DNA of 64,000 nucleotides from Apodemus sylvaticus (taxonomy: Eukaryota > Chordata > Mammalia > Rodentia > Muridae), in the NCBI RefSeq assembly GCF_947179515.1, contig NC_067477.1, forward strand, positions 146,668,465-146,732,464, in the 5' to 3' direction. A model generated the notes under the pieces. The model saw only the letters and a list, made by a program, of their open reading frames with translations. It was not told the origin of the DNA and searched no databases. The first letter of the stretch is position 1, and each line of letters begins with the position of its first letter. Positions 12,101 to 26,702 of the stretch are shown piece after piece. A program made the translations under genes and the position numbers.

Positions 12101-14963
12101 AATGTTTCAGAAAACCACGTTTTAAGGAAATCCCGCATCGTGAGAAATTATCTTGTTTTTCATAAACAACACGTTGTAATTCGAAAATCTTTGGTGTTGC
12201 CTGTATATCTAAGTGTGTAGCCTAAAACGGGAAAGCACGGGATAGTTTTCTCTCAAAAGAATATGTAAGAATACCACGTTATAAGGAAATACAGTGTTGC
12301 AGAGTAAAGACAAATATGTACGTATTGGACACACTTTACAAGAAGAAGTAACGCATCCTAAAAAATTAGCTTGTATCTCCGAAACAACACGTTGTAACTC
12401 GAAAAGATTTCGTGTGGCGTGTACGTCTAAACGTGTAGCCTCAAAAGAGAACCCACAGGAGAATTTTATTTCTTCAAAATTTTTCAGAAAACCACGTTAT
12501 AAGGAAATCCCGCATCATGCGAAATCATCTTGTTTTCCTAAACAACATGTTGTAATTCGAAAAGCTTTGGTGTTGCGTGTATGTCTAAGTGTGTAGCCTC
12601 AGAAGAGAAGGCACAGGAGAGTTTTCTCTTGAAAGATTATGTAAGAATACCACGTTAAGGAAATACAATTTTGCAGAGTAAAGACAAATAAGTACATATT
12701 GGAAACACTTTACGAGAAGAAATAACGCATCGTAAAATATTAGCTTGTATCTCCTAAACAACACGTTGTAACTCGAAAAGATTTGGTGTGACGTGTACGT
12801 CTAAACGTGTAACCTCAACAGAGAACCCACAGGAGAATTTTCTTTCATCAAAATTTGTCAGAAACCACGTTTTAAGGAAATCTCGTATCGTGCGAAATTA
12901 TCTTGTTTTTCCTAAACAACACGTTGTAACTCGAAAAGGTTTGGTGTTGCCTGTATGTCTAAGTGTGTAACCTCAAAAGAGAATGCACAGGAAGTTTTCT
13001 CTCGAAAGAATATGTAAGAATACCACGTTATAAGGAAATACAATGTTGCAGAGTAAAGACAAATACATACTTATTGGAAACACTTTACGAGAAAAATTAA
13101 GGCATCTTAAAAAATTAGCTTGTATCTCCTAAACAACACGTGGTAACTCGAAAGGATTTGGTGTGGCATGTACGTCTAAACGTGTAGCCTCAAAAGAGAA
13201 CCCACAGGAGAATTTTCTTTCGTCAAATTTTTTCAGAAAACCACATTTTAAGGATATCCCGCATCATGCGAAATCATCTTCTTTTTTCTAAACAACATGA
13301 TGTAACTCCAAAAGCTTTGGTATTGCGTGTATGTGTAAGCGTGGAGCCTCAAAAGAGAAGGCACGGGAGAGTTTTCTCTTGAAAGAATATGTAAGAATAC
13401 CACGTTATAAGGAAATACAATTTTGCAGAGTAAAGACAGAAAGTACATATTGGAAACACTTTACCAGAAGAAATAACGCATCATACAAAATTAGCTTATA
13501 TCTCCTAAACAACACGTTGTAACTCAAAAAGATTTGGTGTGGCTCATACCTCTACACGTGTAGCCTCAAATAGAACACAGGGCAGAACTTTCTTTCGTCA
13601 AAATATCAGAAAACCACGTTTTATGGAAATATCGCATCGTGAGAATTTATCTTGTTTTTCCTAAACAACACGTTGTAACTCGAAAAGCTTTGGCGTTGCA
13701 TGTATGTCTAAGCGTGTAGCCCCAAAGGAGAACGCACAGGAGAGTTTTCCCTCGAAAGAATATGTAAGAATACCACGTTATAAGGAAATAAAGTGTTGCA
13801 GAGTAAAGACAAATATGTACTTATTGGAAACACTTTATGAGAAGAAATAATGCATTGAACAAAATTTGCTTGTATCTCCTAAACAACACGTTGTAATTCG
13901 AAAAGAATTGGTGTGGCTCGTACGTCTACATGTGTAGACTCAAACGAACACAAACAGGAGAACTTTCTTTCGTCAAAATTTGTCAGAAAACCACGTTTTA
14001 AGGAAATCCCGTTTCGTGCAAAGTTATCTTGTTTTTCCTAAACAACACGTTGTAATTCGAAAAGCTTTGGTGTTGCGTGTATGTCTAAACGTGTGGCCTC
14101 AAAAGAGAATGCACAGGAGAGTTTTGTCTCGAAAGAACATGTAAGAATACAACGTTATAAGGAAATACAGTGTTGCAGTGTAAAGACAAATACGTACGTA
14201 TTGGAAACACTTTAGGAGAAGAAATAACGCATCATACAATATTAGCTTGTATCTCCTAAACAACACATTGTAACTCGACAAGATTTGGTGTGGAGTGTAC
14301 GTCGAAACATGTAGCCTCAACAGAGAACCCACAGGAGAATTTTCTTTCGTCAAAATTTGTCAGAAAATCACGTTTTAAGGAAATCCTGTATAGTGCGAAA
14401 TTATCTTGGTTTTCATAAACAACACGTTGTAACTCGAAAACCTTTGGTGTTGCCTGTATGTCTAAGTGTGTAGCCTCAAAAGGGAACGCACAGGATAGTT
14501 TTCTCTAGAAAGAATATGTAAGAATACCACGTTATAAGGAAATACAGTGTTGCAGAGTAAAGACAAATACTTACATATTGGAAACACTTTAAGAGAAGAA
14601 TTAACGCATCGTGCAAAATTAGCTTGTATCTCCTAAACAACACGTTGTAACTCGAAAAGATTTGGTGTGGCGTGTACGTCTAAACGTGTAGCCTCAAAAG
14701 AGAACCCACAGAAGAATTTTCTTTCGTCAAAATTTTTCAGAAAACCACGTTTTAAGGAAATCCTGCATCGTGCGAAATCATCTTGTTTTTCCTAAACAAC
14801 ATGTTGTAACTCAAAAAAATTTGGTGTTGCTTGTATGTGTAAGCGTGGAGCCTCAAAAGAGAAGGCACAGGAGAGTTTTCTCTCGAAGGAATATGAAAGA
14901 ATACCACGTTATAAGGAAATACAATTTTGCAGAGTAAAGACAAATAAGTACATATTGGAAACA

Positions 14964-15035
14964 CTTTACTAGAATAAATAACGCATCATACAAAATTAGC
15001 TTTAAGAGAAGAAATAAAGCAACGTAAAAAATTAG
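14964..15035 (+). repeat. 36-bp tandem duplication inside a B monomer
   Basis: The B tail segment from CTTTACTAGAATAAATAACG to AAAATTAG (14964-14999) is followed by a second divergent version, CTTTAAGAGAAGAAATAAAG to AAAATTAG (15000-15035), before the normal CTTGTATCTCCT end. The two halves differ at several positions, so this is either an old duplication or an unequal join of two different B units. Confidence 0.8.
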
Positions 15036-18000
15036 CTTGTATCTCCTGAACAACACGTTGTAACTCGAAAAGATTTGGTGTGGCTCGTACCTCTACATGT
15101 GTAGCCTCAAAAGAGAACCAACAGGAGAACTTTCTTTCGTCAAAATTTGTCAGAAAACCATGTTTTATGGAAATCTCGCATCGTGCGAAATTATCTTGTT
15201 TTTCCTAAACAACACGTTGTAACTCGAAAAGCTTTGGAGTTGCGTGTATGTCTAAGCATGTAGCCTCAAAAGAGAACGCACAGGAGAGTTTTCCCTCGAA
15301 AGAATATGTAAGAATACCATGTTATAAGCAAATACAGTGATGCAGAGTAAAGACAAATAAGTACGTATTGGAAACACTTTATGAGAAGAAATAACGCATC
15401 ATACAAAATTAGCTTGTATCTCCTAAACAACACGTGCTAACTAGAAAGGATTTGGTGTGGCATGTATGTCTAAACGTGTAGCATCAAAAGAGAAACCACA
15501 GGAGATTTTTTTTTTGTCAAAATTTGTCAGAAAATCACATTTTAAGAAAATCACTCATCGTGCGAAATAATCTTGTTTTTCAAAAACAACAAGATGTAAC
15601 TGAAAAGCGTTGGTGTTGCCTGTATGTCTAAGTGTGTAGCCTCAAAAGGGAACGCACAGGATAGTTTTCTCTCGAAAGAATATGTAAGAATACCACGTTA
15701 TAAGGAAATACAGTGTTGCAGAGTAAAGACAAATAAGTACTTATTGGAAACACTTTATGAGAAGAAATAACACATCGTAAAAAAATAGCTTGTATCTCCT
15801 AAACAACACGTTGTAACTCGAAAAGATTTCGTGTGGCGTGTACGTCTAAACGTGTAGCCTCAAAAGAGAACCCACTGGAGAATTTTCTTTGGTCAAAATT
15901 TGTCAGAAAACCACATATTAAGGAAATCCCGCATCGTGCGAAATTATCATGTTTTTCCTAAACAACGCATTGTAACTCAAAAAGCTTTGGTGTTGCGTGT
16001 ATGTCTAAGCGTGTAGCCTCAAAAGAGAACACACAGGAGACGTTTCTCTCGAAAGAATATGTGAGAATACCACGTTATAAGGAAGTCCACTGTTGCAGAA
16101 TAATGACAAATACTTACGTATTGGAAACCCTTAAACTTTATTAGATGAAATAAAGCATCGTACAAAATTAGCTTGTATCTCCTAAACAACACGTTGTAAC
16201 TCGAAAAGATTTGGTGTGGCGTGTACGTCTAAACATGTAGCCTCAAAAAGAACCCAGAGACGAATTTTCTTTCGTTAAAATTTTTTCAGAACACCACGTT
16301 TTAAGGAAATCCCGCATCGTGCGAAATCATCTTCTTTTTCCTAAACAACATGTTGTAACTCGAAAAGCTTTGGTGTTGCGTGTATGTCTAATCGTGGAGC
16401 CTCAAAAGAGAAGGCACAGGAGAGTTTTCTCTCGAAAGAATATGTAAGAATACCACGATATAAAGAAATACAATTTTGTAGAGTAAAGGCAAATAAGTAC
16501 ATATTGGAAACACTTTACGAGAAGAAATAATGCATCGTACAAAATTAGCTTGTATCTCCTAAACAACACGTTGTAACTCGAAAAGATTTGGTGTGACGTG
16601 TACGTCTATACGTGTAGCCTCAAAGGAAAGCCCACAGAAGAATTTTCCTTTGTCAAATTTTTCAGAAAACCACGTTTTAAATAAATCCCGCATCGTGCGA
16701 AATTATCTTTTTATTCATTAACAACACGTTGTAACTCGAAAAGCTTTGGTGTTGCCTGTATGTCTAAGTGTGTAGCCTCAAAACGGAACGCACAAGATAG
16801 TTTTCTCTCGAAAGAATATGTAAGAATACCACGTTATAAGGAAATACAGTGTTTCAGAGTAAAGACAAATACTTACATATTGGGAACATTTTACGAGAAG
16901 AAATAACGCATCGAACAAAATTAGCTTTTATCTCCTAAACAACACATGGTAAGTCGAAAAGATTTGGTTTGGCGTGTATGTCTAAACGTGTAGCCTCAAA
17001 GGAGAACACAAAGGAGAATTTTCTTTCGTCAAAATTTGTCAGAAAACCACGTTTGAAGGAAATACCGCATCGTGGGAAATTATCTTGTTTTTCCTAAACA
17101 ACAAGTGGTAACTCGAAAAGCTTTGGTGTTGCGTGTATGTCTAAGCGTGTAGCCTCAAAAGAGAATGCACAGGAGAGTTTTCTCTCATTAGAACATGTAA
17201 GAATTCAACGTTATAAGGAACTACAGTGTTGCAGAGTAAAGACAAATACGTACATATTGGAAACACATTACGAGAAGAAATTAAGCATCACACAATATTA
17301 GCTTGTATCTCCTAAACAACAAGTGGAAACTCGAAAACATTTAGTTTGGCGTGTATGTCTAAAAGTTTAGCCTCAAAAGAGAACCGACTGGAGAATTTTC
17401 TTTCGTCAAAATTGGTCAGAAAACAAGGTATTAACGAAATCCCGCATCCTGCGAAATTATCTTGTTTTTCCTAAACAACACGATGTAACTCAAAAAGCTT
17501 GGGTGTTGCGTGTATGTCTCAGCGTGTAGCCTCAAAAGAGAACACACAGGAGAGTTTTCACTCAAAAGAATAAGTAAGAATACCAGGTTATAAAGAAATA
17601 CAGTGTTGCAGAGTAAAGACAAATACGTACGTATTGGAAACACTTTACGTGAAGAAATAATGCATCATAAAAAATTAGCTTGTATCTCCTAAACAACACG
17701 TTGTAACTCGAAAATGTTTGGTGTGGCAGGTACGTCTAAACGTGTAGCCTCAAAAAGAGAACACACAGGAGAATTTTCTTTGGTCAAATTTGTCACAAAA
17801 CCACGTATTAAGGAAATCCTACATCGTGCGAAATTATCTTGTTTTTCCTAAACAACACGTTGTAACTCGAAAACCTTTGGTGTTGCATGTATGTCTCAGC
17901 GTGTAGCCTTAAAAGAGAACACACAGGGGAGTTTTCTCTCAAAAGAATATGTAAGAATACCACGTTATAAGGAAATACAGTATTGCAGAGTAAAGAAAAA

Positions 18001-21000
18001 TACGTACTTATTGGAAACCCTTAAACTTTAGGAGATGAAATAAAGCATCGTAAAAAATTAGCTCGTATCTCCTAAACAACACTTTGTAACTCGAAAAGAT
18101 TTGGTGTGGCGTGTACGTCTAAACTTGTAGCCTCAAAAGAGAACCCATAGGAGAATTTTCTTTCGTCAAAGTTTCAGAAAACCACGTTTTAAGGAAATCC
18201 AGCATCGTGCGAAATTATCTTGTTTTTCCTAAACAACACGTAGTAACTCGAAAATCTTTGGTGATGCGTGTATGTCTAAGCGTGTAGCCTCAAAAGAGAA
18301 CACACAGGAGAGTTTTCTCTCGAAAGAATATCTGAGAATACCACGTTATAAGGAAGTACAGTGTTGCAGAATAAAGACAAATACGTATTGGAAACCCTTA
18401 AACTTTACTAGATGAAATAAAGCATCGCACAAAATTAGCTTGTATCTCCTAAACAACACGTTGTAACTCGAAAAGATTTGGTGTGGCGTGTACGTCTAAA
18501 GGTGTAGCCTCAAAAGAGAACCACAGGACAATTTTCGTTCGTCAAAATTTGTCAGAAAACCACGTTTTAAGGAAATCCCGCATCGTGAGAAATTATCTTG
18601 TTCTTCATAAACAACATATTGTAACTCGAAAAGCTTTGGTGTTGCGTGTATGTTTAAGCGTGTACCCTCAAAAGAGAACGCACAGGAGAGTTTTCTCTCG
18701 AAAGAATATGTAAGAATACCACGTATTAAGGAAATACCGTGTTGCAGAGTAAAGACAAATACGTACTTATTGGAAACACTTTACGAGAAGAAATAACGCA
18801 TCGTAAAAAATTAGCTTGTATCTCCTAAAAAACAGGTTGTAACTCGAAAAGAATTGGTGTGACGTGTACGTCTAAACGTGTAGCCTCAAAAGAGTACACA
18901 CAGGAGAGTTTTATTTGGTCAAAATTTGTCAGAAAACCACGTATTAAGGAAATCCCGCATCGTGAGAAATTATGTTGTTTTTCCTAAACAACATGTTGTA
19001 ACTCGAAAAGCTTTGGTGTTGAGTGTATGTCTAAGCATGTAACCTCAAAGGAGACCGCACAGGAGAGTTTTCTCTCGAAAGAATATGCAAGAATACCTCG
19101 TTATAAGGAAATACAGTGTTGCAGAGTAAAGCCAAATATTTACATAATGGAAACACTTAAACTTTATGAGAAGAAATAATGCATCGTAAAAAAAATTAGC
19201 TTGTATCTCCTAAACAACACGTTGTAACTCGACAAGATTTAGTGTCTCGTGCACGTCTAAATGTGTAGCCTCAAAAGAGAACTCACAGGAGTATTTTCTT
19301 TCGTCAAAATTTGTCAGAAAACCACCTTTTAAGGAAATCCCGCATCATGCTAAATTATCTTGTTTTTCCTAAACAACACATTGTAACTCGAAAAACTTTG
19401 GTTTTGCGTGTATGTCAAAGCGTATAGCCTCAAAAGAGAACGCACAGGAGAGTTTTCTCTCGAAAGAATATGTAAGAATACCACGTTATAAGGAAATACA
19501 GTGTTGCAGAGTAAAGACAAATACGTACTTATTGGAAAAACTTAAACTTTACGAGAAGAAATAAGGCATCTTACAAAATTAGTTTGTATCTCCTAAACAA
19601 CACGTTATAACTCGAAAAGATTTGGTGTGGTGTGTACGTCTAAACGTGTAGCCTAAAAAGACAACCCACAGGATAATTTTCTTTCGTCAAAATTTGTCAG
19701 AAAACCACGTTTTAAGGAAATCCCGCATCGTGTGAAATTATCTTGTTTTTCCTAAAAAACACATTGTAACTCGAAAAGCTTTGGTGTTGCGTGTATGTCT
19801 AAGCATGTAGCCTCAAAGGGGAACGCACAGGAGAGTTTTCTCTCGAAAGAATATGCAAGAATACCACGTTATAAGGAAATACAGTGTTGCAGAGTAAAGG
19901 CAAATATGTACGTAATGGAAACACTTAAAACTTTATGAGAAGAAATAACGCACCATAAAAAAATTAGCTTGTATCTCCTAAACAACACGTTGCAACTCGA
20001 AAAGATTTGGTGTTGCGTGAATGTCTAAGCATGTAGCCTCAAAGGAGAATGCACAGTAGAGTTTTCTCTCGAAAGAATATGCAAGAATACCACGTTATAA
20101 GGAAATACAGTGTTGCAGAGTAAAGGCAAATATGTACGTAATGGAAACACTTAAACTTTATGAGAAGAAATAACGCATCGTAAAAAATTAGCTTGTTTCT
20201 CCTAAACAACACGTTGTAACTCAAAAAGATTTGGTGTGGCGTGTACGTCTAAATGTGTAGCCTCAAAAGAGAACCCACAGGAGTATTTTCTTTCGTCAAA
20301 ATTTGTCAGAAAACCACGTTTTAAGGAAATCCCGCATCGTGCGAAATTATCTTGTTTTTCCGAAACAACACGTTGTAACTCGAAAAGCTTTGGTGTTGCG
20401 TGTATGTCTAAGCGTGTAGCCTCAAAAGAGAACGCAAAGGAGAGTTTTTTCTCGAAAGAATATGTAAGAATACCACGTTATTAGGAAATACAGTGTTGCA
20501 GAGTAAAGACAAATACTTACGTCTTGGAAAAACTTTACGAGAAGAAATAACGCATCATAAGAAATTAGCATGTATCTCCTAAACAACACGTTGTAACTCG
20601 AAAAGCTTTGGTGTTGCGTCTATGTGTAAGCGTGTAGCCACAAAGGAGAACGCAAAGGAGAGTTTTTTCTCGAAAGAATATGTAAGAATACCACGTTATT
20701 AGGAATTACAGTGTTGCAGAGTAAAGACAAATGCTTATGTATTGGAAAAACTTTACGAGAAGAAATAACGCATCGTAAAAAATTAGCTTGTATCTACTAA
20801 ACAACACGTTGCAACTTAAAAAGATTTGGTGTGGCCTGTACGTCTAAACGTGTAGCCTGAAAAGAGAAGCCATAGGAGAATTTTCTTTGGTCAAAATTTT
20901 TCAGAAAACCACGTATTAAGGTAATCCCGCATGGTGCGAAATTATCTTGTTTTTCCTAAACAAAACGTTGTAACACGAAATGCTTTGGAGTTGCGTGTAT

Positions 21001-21751
21001 GTCTAAGCGTGTAGCCTCAAAAGAGAACGCACAGGAGAGTTTTCTCTCGAAAGAATATGTAAGAATACCACGTTATAAGGAAATACAGTGTTGCAGAGTA
21101 AAGACAAATACATACTTATTGGAAAAAACTTAAACTTTACGAGAAGAAATAACGCATCGTACAAAATTAGCTTGTATCTCCTAAACAACACGTTGTAACT
21201 TGAAAAGATTTGGTGTGGCTTGTACGTCTAAACGTGTAGCCTCAAAAGAGTACCCACAGGAGAGTTTTATTTTGTCAAAATTTGTCAGAAAACCACGTTT
21301 TAAGGAAATCCCGCATCGTGCAAAATTATCTTGTTTTTCCTAAACAACACGTTGTAACTCGAAAAGCTTTGGTGTTGCGTGAATGTCTAAGCATGTAGCC
21401 TCATAGGAGAATGCACAGGAGAGTTTTCTCTCGAAAGAATATGCAAGAATACCACGTTATAAGGAAATACAGTGTTGCAGAGTAAAGGCAAATATGTACG
21501 TAATGGAAACACTTAAACTTTATGAGAAGAAATAACGCATCGTAGAAAAATTACCTTGTTTCTCCTAAACAACACGTTGTAACTCGAAAAGATTTGCTGT
21601 GGCGTGTACGTCTAAATGTGTAGCCTCAAAAGAGAACCGACAGGAGTATTTTCTTTCGTCAAAATTTGTCAGAAAACCACGTTTTAAGGAAATCCCGCAT
21701 CGAGCACAAATATCTTGTTTTTCCTAAACAACACGTTGTAACTCGAAAAGC

Positions 21752-23659
21752 TTTGGTGTTGCATGTATGTCTAAGCGTGTAGCCTCAAAAGAGAACGCAA
21801 AGGAGAGTTTTTTCTCGAAAGAATATGTAAGAATACCACGTTATTAGGAAATACAGTGTTGCAGAGTAAAGACAAATACTTACGTCTTGGAAAAACTTTA
21901 CGAGAAGAAATAACGCATCGTAAGAAATTAGCTTGTATCTCCTATACAACACGTTGTAACATAAAAAAATTTGGTGTGGCCTGTACGTCTAAACGTGTAG
22001 CCTGAAAAGAGAACCCATAGGAGAATTTTCTTTGGTCAAAATTTGTCAGAAAACCATGTATTAAGGAAATCCCGCATAGTGCAACATTATCTTGTTTTTC
22101 CTAAACCATACGTTTTAACTCGAAAAGCTTTCGTGTTGCGTGTATGTCTAAGCGTGTAGCCTCAAAAGAGAACACACAGGAGAGTTTTCTCTCGAAAGAA
22201 TATGTAAGAATACCACGTTATAAGGAAATACAGTGTTGCAGAGTAAAGACAAATACGTACTTATTGGAAAAACTTAAACCTTACGAGAAGAAATAAGGCA
22301 TCTTACAAAATTAGTTTGTATCTCCTAAACAACACATTATAACTCGAAAAGATTTGGTGTGGTGTGTATGTCTAAACGTGTAGCCTCAAAAGAGAACCCA
22401 CAGGAAAATTTTCTTTCGTCAAAATTTGTCAGAAAACCACATTTTAAGGAAATCCCGCATTCTGCAAAATTATCTTGTTTTTCTTAAACAAAACGTTTTA
22501 ACTCGAAAAGCTTTGGTGTTGCGTGTATGTCTAAGCGTGTAGCCTCAAAAGAGAATGCACAGGAGAGTTTTCTCTCGAAAGAATATGTAAGAATACCACG
22601 TTATAAGGAAATACAGTGTTGCAGAGTAAAGACAAATACGTACTTATTGGAAAAACTTAAACTTAAGAGAAGAAATAACGCATCGTACAAAATTAGCTTG
22701 TATCTCCTAAACAACACGTTGTAACTTAAAAAGATTTGGTGTGGCCTGTACGTCTAAACGTGTAGCCTCAAAAGAGAACCCATAGGAGAATTTTCTTTGG
22801 TCAAAATTTGTCAGAAAACCACGTATTAAGGAAATTCCGCATCGTGCGAAATTATCTTGTTTTTCCTAAACAAAACGTTTTAACTCGAAAAGCTTTGGTG
22901 TTGCGTGTATGTCTAAGCCTGTAACCTCAAAGGAGAATGCCCAGGAGAGTTTTCTCTCGAAAGAATATGTAAGAAAACCACGTTATAAGGAAATACAGTG
23001 TTGCAGAGTATAGACAAATACGTACTTATTGGAAAAACTTAAACTTTACGAGAAGAAATAAGGCATCTTACAAAATTAGTTTGTATCTTCTAAACAACAC
23101 GTTATAACTTGAAAAGATTTGGTGTGGCTTGTACGTCTAAACGTGTAGCCTCAAAAGAGTACCCACAGGAGAGTTTTATTTCGTCAAAATTTGTCAGAAA
23201 ACCACGTTTTATGGAAATCCCGCATCGTGCGAAATTATCTTGTTTTTCCTAAACAAAACGTTGTAACTCGAAAAGCTTTGGTGTTGCGTGAATGTCTAAG
23301 CATGTAGCCTCAAAGGAGAATGCACAGGAGAATTTTCTCTCGAAAGAATATGCAAGAATACCACGTTATAAGGAAATACAGTGTTGCAGAGTAAAGGCAA
23401 ATATGTACGTAATGGAAACACTTAAACTTTATGAGAAGAAATAACGCATCGTAGAAAAATTACCTTGTTTCTCCTAAACAACACGTTGTAACTCGAAAAG
23501 ATTTGGTGTGGCGTGTACGTCTAAATGTGTAGCCTCAAAAGAGAACCGACAGGAGTATTTTCTTTCGTCAAAATTTGTCAGAAAACCACGTTTTAAGGAA
23601 ATCCCGCATCGTGCAAAATATCTTGTTTTTCCTAAACAACACGTTGTAACTCGAAAAGC
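21752..23659 (+). repeat. Shortened relative of the higher-order block (1908 bp, 5 dimers)
   Basis: Begins with the same GAACGCAAAGGAGAGTTTTT B unit and the CCATGTATTAAGG and CTTTCGTGTTGCG variants as copy a, then lacks several middle dimers. It ends with GAGTACCCACAGGAGAG, GTGAATGTCTAAGCATG and GTAGAAAAATTACCTTG variants, also seen near 31000-32600. This looks like a deleted or recombined form of the 8-dimer unit. Confidence 0.65.
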
Positions 23660-26600
23660 TTTGGTGTTGCGTGTATGTCTAAGCGTGTAGCCTCAAAAGA
23701 GAACGCAAAGGAGAGTTTTTTCTCAAAAGAATATGTAAGAATACCACGTTATTAGGAAATACAGTGTTGCAGAGTAAAGACAAATACTTACGTCTTGGAA
23801 AAACTTTACGAGAAGAAATAACGCATCGTAAGAAATTAGCTTGTATCTCCTATACAACACGTTGTAACATAAAAAGATTTTGTGTGGCCTGTACTTCTAA
23901 ACGTGTAGCCTGAAAAGAGAACCCATAGGAGAATTTTCTTTGGTCAAAATTTGTCAGAAAACCATGTATTAAGGAAATCCCGCATAGTGCGACATTATCT
24001 TGTTTTTCCTAAACCAAACGTTTTAACTCGAAAAGCTTTCGTGTTGCGTGTATGTCTAAGCGTGTAACCTCAAAAGAGAACACACAGGAGAGTTTTCTCT
24101 CGAAATAATATGTAAGAATACCACGTTATAAGGAAATACAGTGTTGCAGAGTAAAGACAAATACGTACTTATTGGAAAAACTTAAACCTTACGAGAAGAA
24201 ATAAGGCATCTTACAAAATTAGTTTGTATCTCCTAAACAACACATTATAACTCGAAAAGATTTGGTGTGGTGTGTATGTCTAAACGTGTAGCCTCAAAAG
24301 AGAACCCACAGGAAAATTTTCTTTCGTCAAAATTTGTCAGAAAACCACGTTTTAAGGAAATCCCGCATTCTGCGAAATTATCTTGTTTTTCTTAAACAAA
24401 ACGTTTTAACTCGAAAAGCTTTGGTGTTGCGTGTATGTCTAAGCGTGTAGCCTCAAAAGAGAACGCACAGGAGAGTTTTCTCTCGAAAGAATATGTAAGA
24501 ATACCACGTGATAAGGAAATACAGTGTTGCAGAGTAAAGACAAATACGTACTTATTGGAAAAACTTAAACTTAAGAGAAGAAATAACGCATCGTACAAAA
24601 TTAGCTTGTATCTCCTAAACAACACGTTGTAACTTAAAAAGATTTGGTGTGGCCTGTACGTCTAAACGTGTAGCCTCAAAAGAGAACCCATAGGAGAATT
24701 TTCTTTAGTCAAAATTTGTCAGAAAACCACGTATTAAGGAAATTTCGCATCGTGCGAAATTATCTTGTTTTTCCTAAACAAAACGTTTTAACTCGAAAAG
24801 CTTTGGTGTTGCGTGTATGTCTAAGCCTGTAACCTCATAGGAGAATGCCTAGGAGAGTTTTCTCTCGAAAGAATATGTAAGAAAACCACGTTATAAGGAA
24901 ATACAGTGTTGCAGAGTAAAGACAAATACGTACTTATTGGAAAAACATAAACTTTACGAGAAGAAATAAGGCATCTTACAAAATTAGTTTGTATCTCCTA
25001 AACAACACGTTATAACTTGAAAAGATTTGGTGTGAGGTGTACTTCTAAACTTGTAGCCTCAAAAGAGAACCCACAAGATAATTTTCTTTCGTCAAAATTT
25101 GTCAGAAAACCACGTTTTAAGGAAATCCGCATCTTGCGAAATTATCTTGTTTTTCCTAAACAACACGTTGTAACTCGAAAGCTTTGGTGTTGCGTGTATG
25201 TCTAAGCGTGTAGCCTCAAAAGAGAACGCACAGGAGAGTTTTCTCTCGAAAGAATATGTAAGGATACCACGTTATAAGGAAATACAGTGTTTCAGAATAA
25301 AGACAAATACGTACGTATTGGAAACACTTTATGAGAGAAATAACGCATCTGGCAAAATTAGCTTGTATATCCTAAACAACTCGTTATAACTCGAAAAGAT
25401 TTGGTGTGGGGTGCACGTCTAAACGTGTAGCCTCAAAAGAGTACCCACAGGAGAGTTTTATTTCGTCAAAATTTGTCAGAAAACCACGTTTTAAGGAAAT
25501 CCCGCATCTTGCGAAATTATCTTGTTTTTCCTAAACAACACGTTGTACATCGAAAAGCTTTGGTGTTGCGTGAATGTCTAAGCATGTAGCCTCAAAGGAG
25601 AACGCACAGGAGAGTTTTCTCTCGAAAGAATATGCAAGAATACCACGTTATAAGGAAATACAGTGTTGCAGAGTAAAGGCAAATATGTACGTAATGGAAA
25701 CACTAAAACTTTATGAGAAGAAATAACGCATCGTAAAAAATTAGCTTGTTTCTCCTAAACAACACGTTGTAACTCGAAATGATTTGGTGTGGCATGTACG
25801 TCTAAATGTGTAGCCTCAAAAGAGAACCCACAGGAATATTTTCTTTCGTCAAAATTTGTCAGAAAACGACGTTTTAAGGAAATCCCGCATCGTGCGAAAT
25901 TATCTTGTTTTTCCTAAACAACACGTTGTAACTCGAAAAGCTTTGGTGTTGCGTGTATGTCTAAGCGTGTAGCCTCAAAAGAGAACACAAAGGAGAGTTT
26001 TTTCTCGAAAGAATGTGTAAGAATACGACGTTATTAGGAAATACAGTGTTGCAGAGTAAAGACAAATACTTACGTATTGGAAAAAACTTTACGAGAAGAA
26101 ATAACGCATCGTAAGAAATTAGCTTGTATCTCCTAAACAACACGTTGTAACTTAAAAAGATTTGGTGTGGCCTGTACGTCTTAACGTGTAGCCTGAAAAG
26201 AGAACCCATAGGAGAATTTTCTTTGGTCAAAATATGTCAGAAAACCACGTATTAAGGAAATCCCGCATAGTGCGAAATTATCTTGTTTTTTCTAAACCAA
26301 ACGTTTTAACTCGAAAAGCTTTGGTGTTGCGTGTATGTCTAAGCGTGTAGCCTCAAAAGAGAACGCACAGGAGAGTTTTCTCTCGAAAGAATATGTAAGA
26401 ATACCACGTTATAAGGAAATACAGTGTTGCAGATTAAAGACAAATACGTACTTATTGGAAACACTTAAACTTTACGAGAAGAAATAAGGCATCGTACAAA
26501 ATTAGTATGTATCTCCTAAACAACACGATATAACTCGGAAAGATTTGGTGTGGTGTGTATGTCTAAACATGTAGCCTCAAAAGAGAACCCACAGGAGAAT

Positions 26601-26702
26601 TTTTGTTCATTAAATTTTGTCAGAAAACCACGTTTTAAGGAAATCCCGCATTGTGCAAAATTATCTTGTTTTTCCTAAACAACACGTTGTAACTCGAAAA
26701 GC
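23660..26702 (+). repeat. Higher-order repeat block, copy a (3043 bp, 8 dimers)
   Basis: Starts at a B unit with GAACGCAAAGGAGAGTTTTT and TTATTAGGAAATACAG, and ends where the same signature restarts at 26703. Diagnostic variants in order: ACATAAAAAGATTT with CCATGTATTAAGG, CTTTCGTGTTGCG, CCTTACGAGAAG, CGTGATAAGG, CTGTAACCTCA, AGGATACCACG with CATCTGGCAAAATTAG, GGGGTGCACG, and GATATAACTCGG. The same order is found in the next block and in the one at 32633. Confidence 0.85.

Larger units (their letters stand above)
1..16100 (+). repeat. Satellite domain Ia: forward array of diverse 377-bp A-B dimers
   Basis: Head-to-tail A (about 159 bp) and B (about 218 bp) monomers run without interruption. 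Each monomer starts at a conserved AAACAACACGTTGTAACTCG; A continues AAAAGATTTGGTGTGG and B continues AAAAGCTTTGGTGTTG. Several variant dimers are interleaved. One A type has TTTTTCAGAAAACC and ends AATCATCTTCTTTTTCCT, followed by a B type with GTGGAGCC and AATACAATTTTGCAG (for example near 2090-2330, 7220-7440, 9100-9320, 10990-11200, 13240-13450). Another A type has GTGACGTGTACG, CATCAAAATTTG, a one-base deletion (GTCAGAAACCACG) and TCTCGC or TCTTGC (near 905, 2411, 9405, 11288, 12788). The 6-bp AAACTT insertion typical of the next domain is not seen here. About 42 A units, 13 with an intact CENP-B-box core. There is no gene; the right boundary is approximate and marks the first B unit with CTTAAACTTT. 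Confidence 0.95.
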
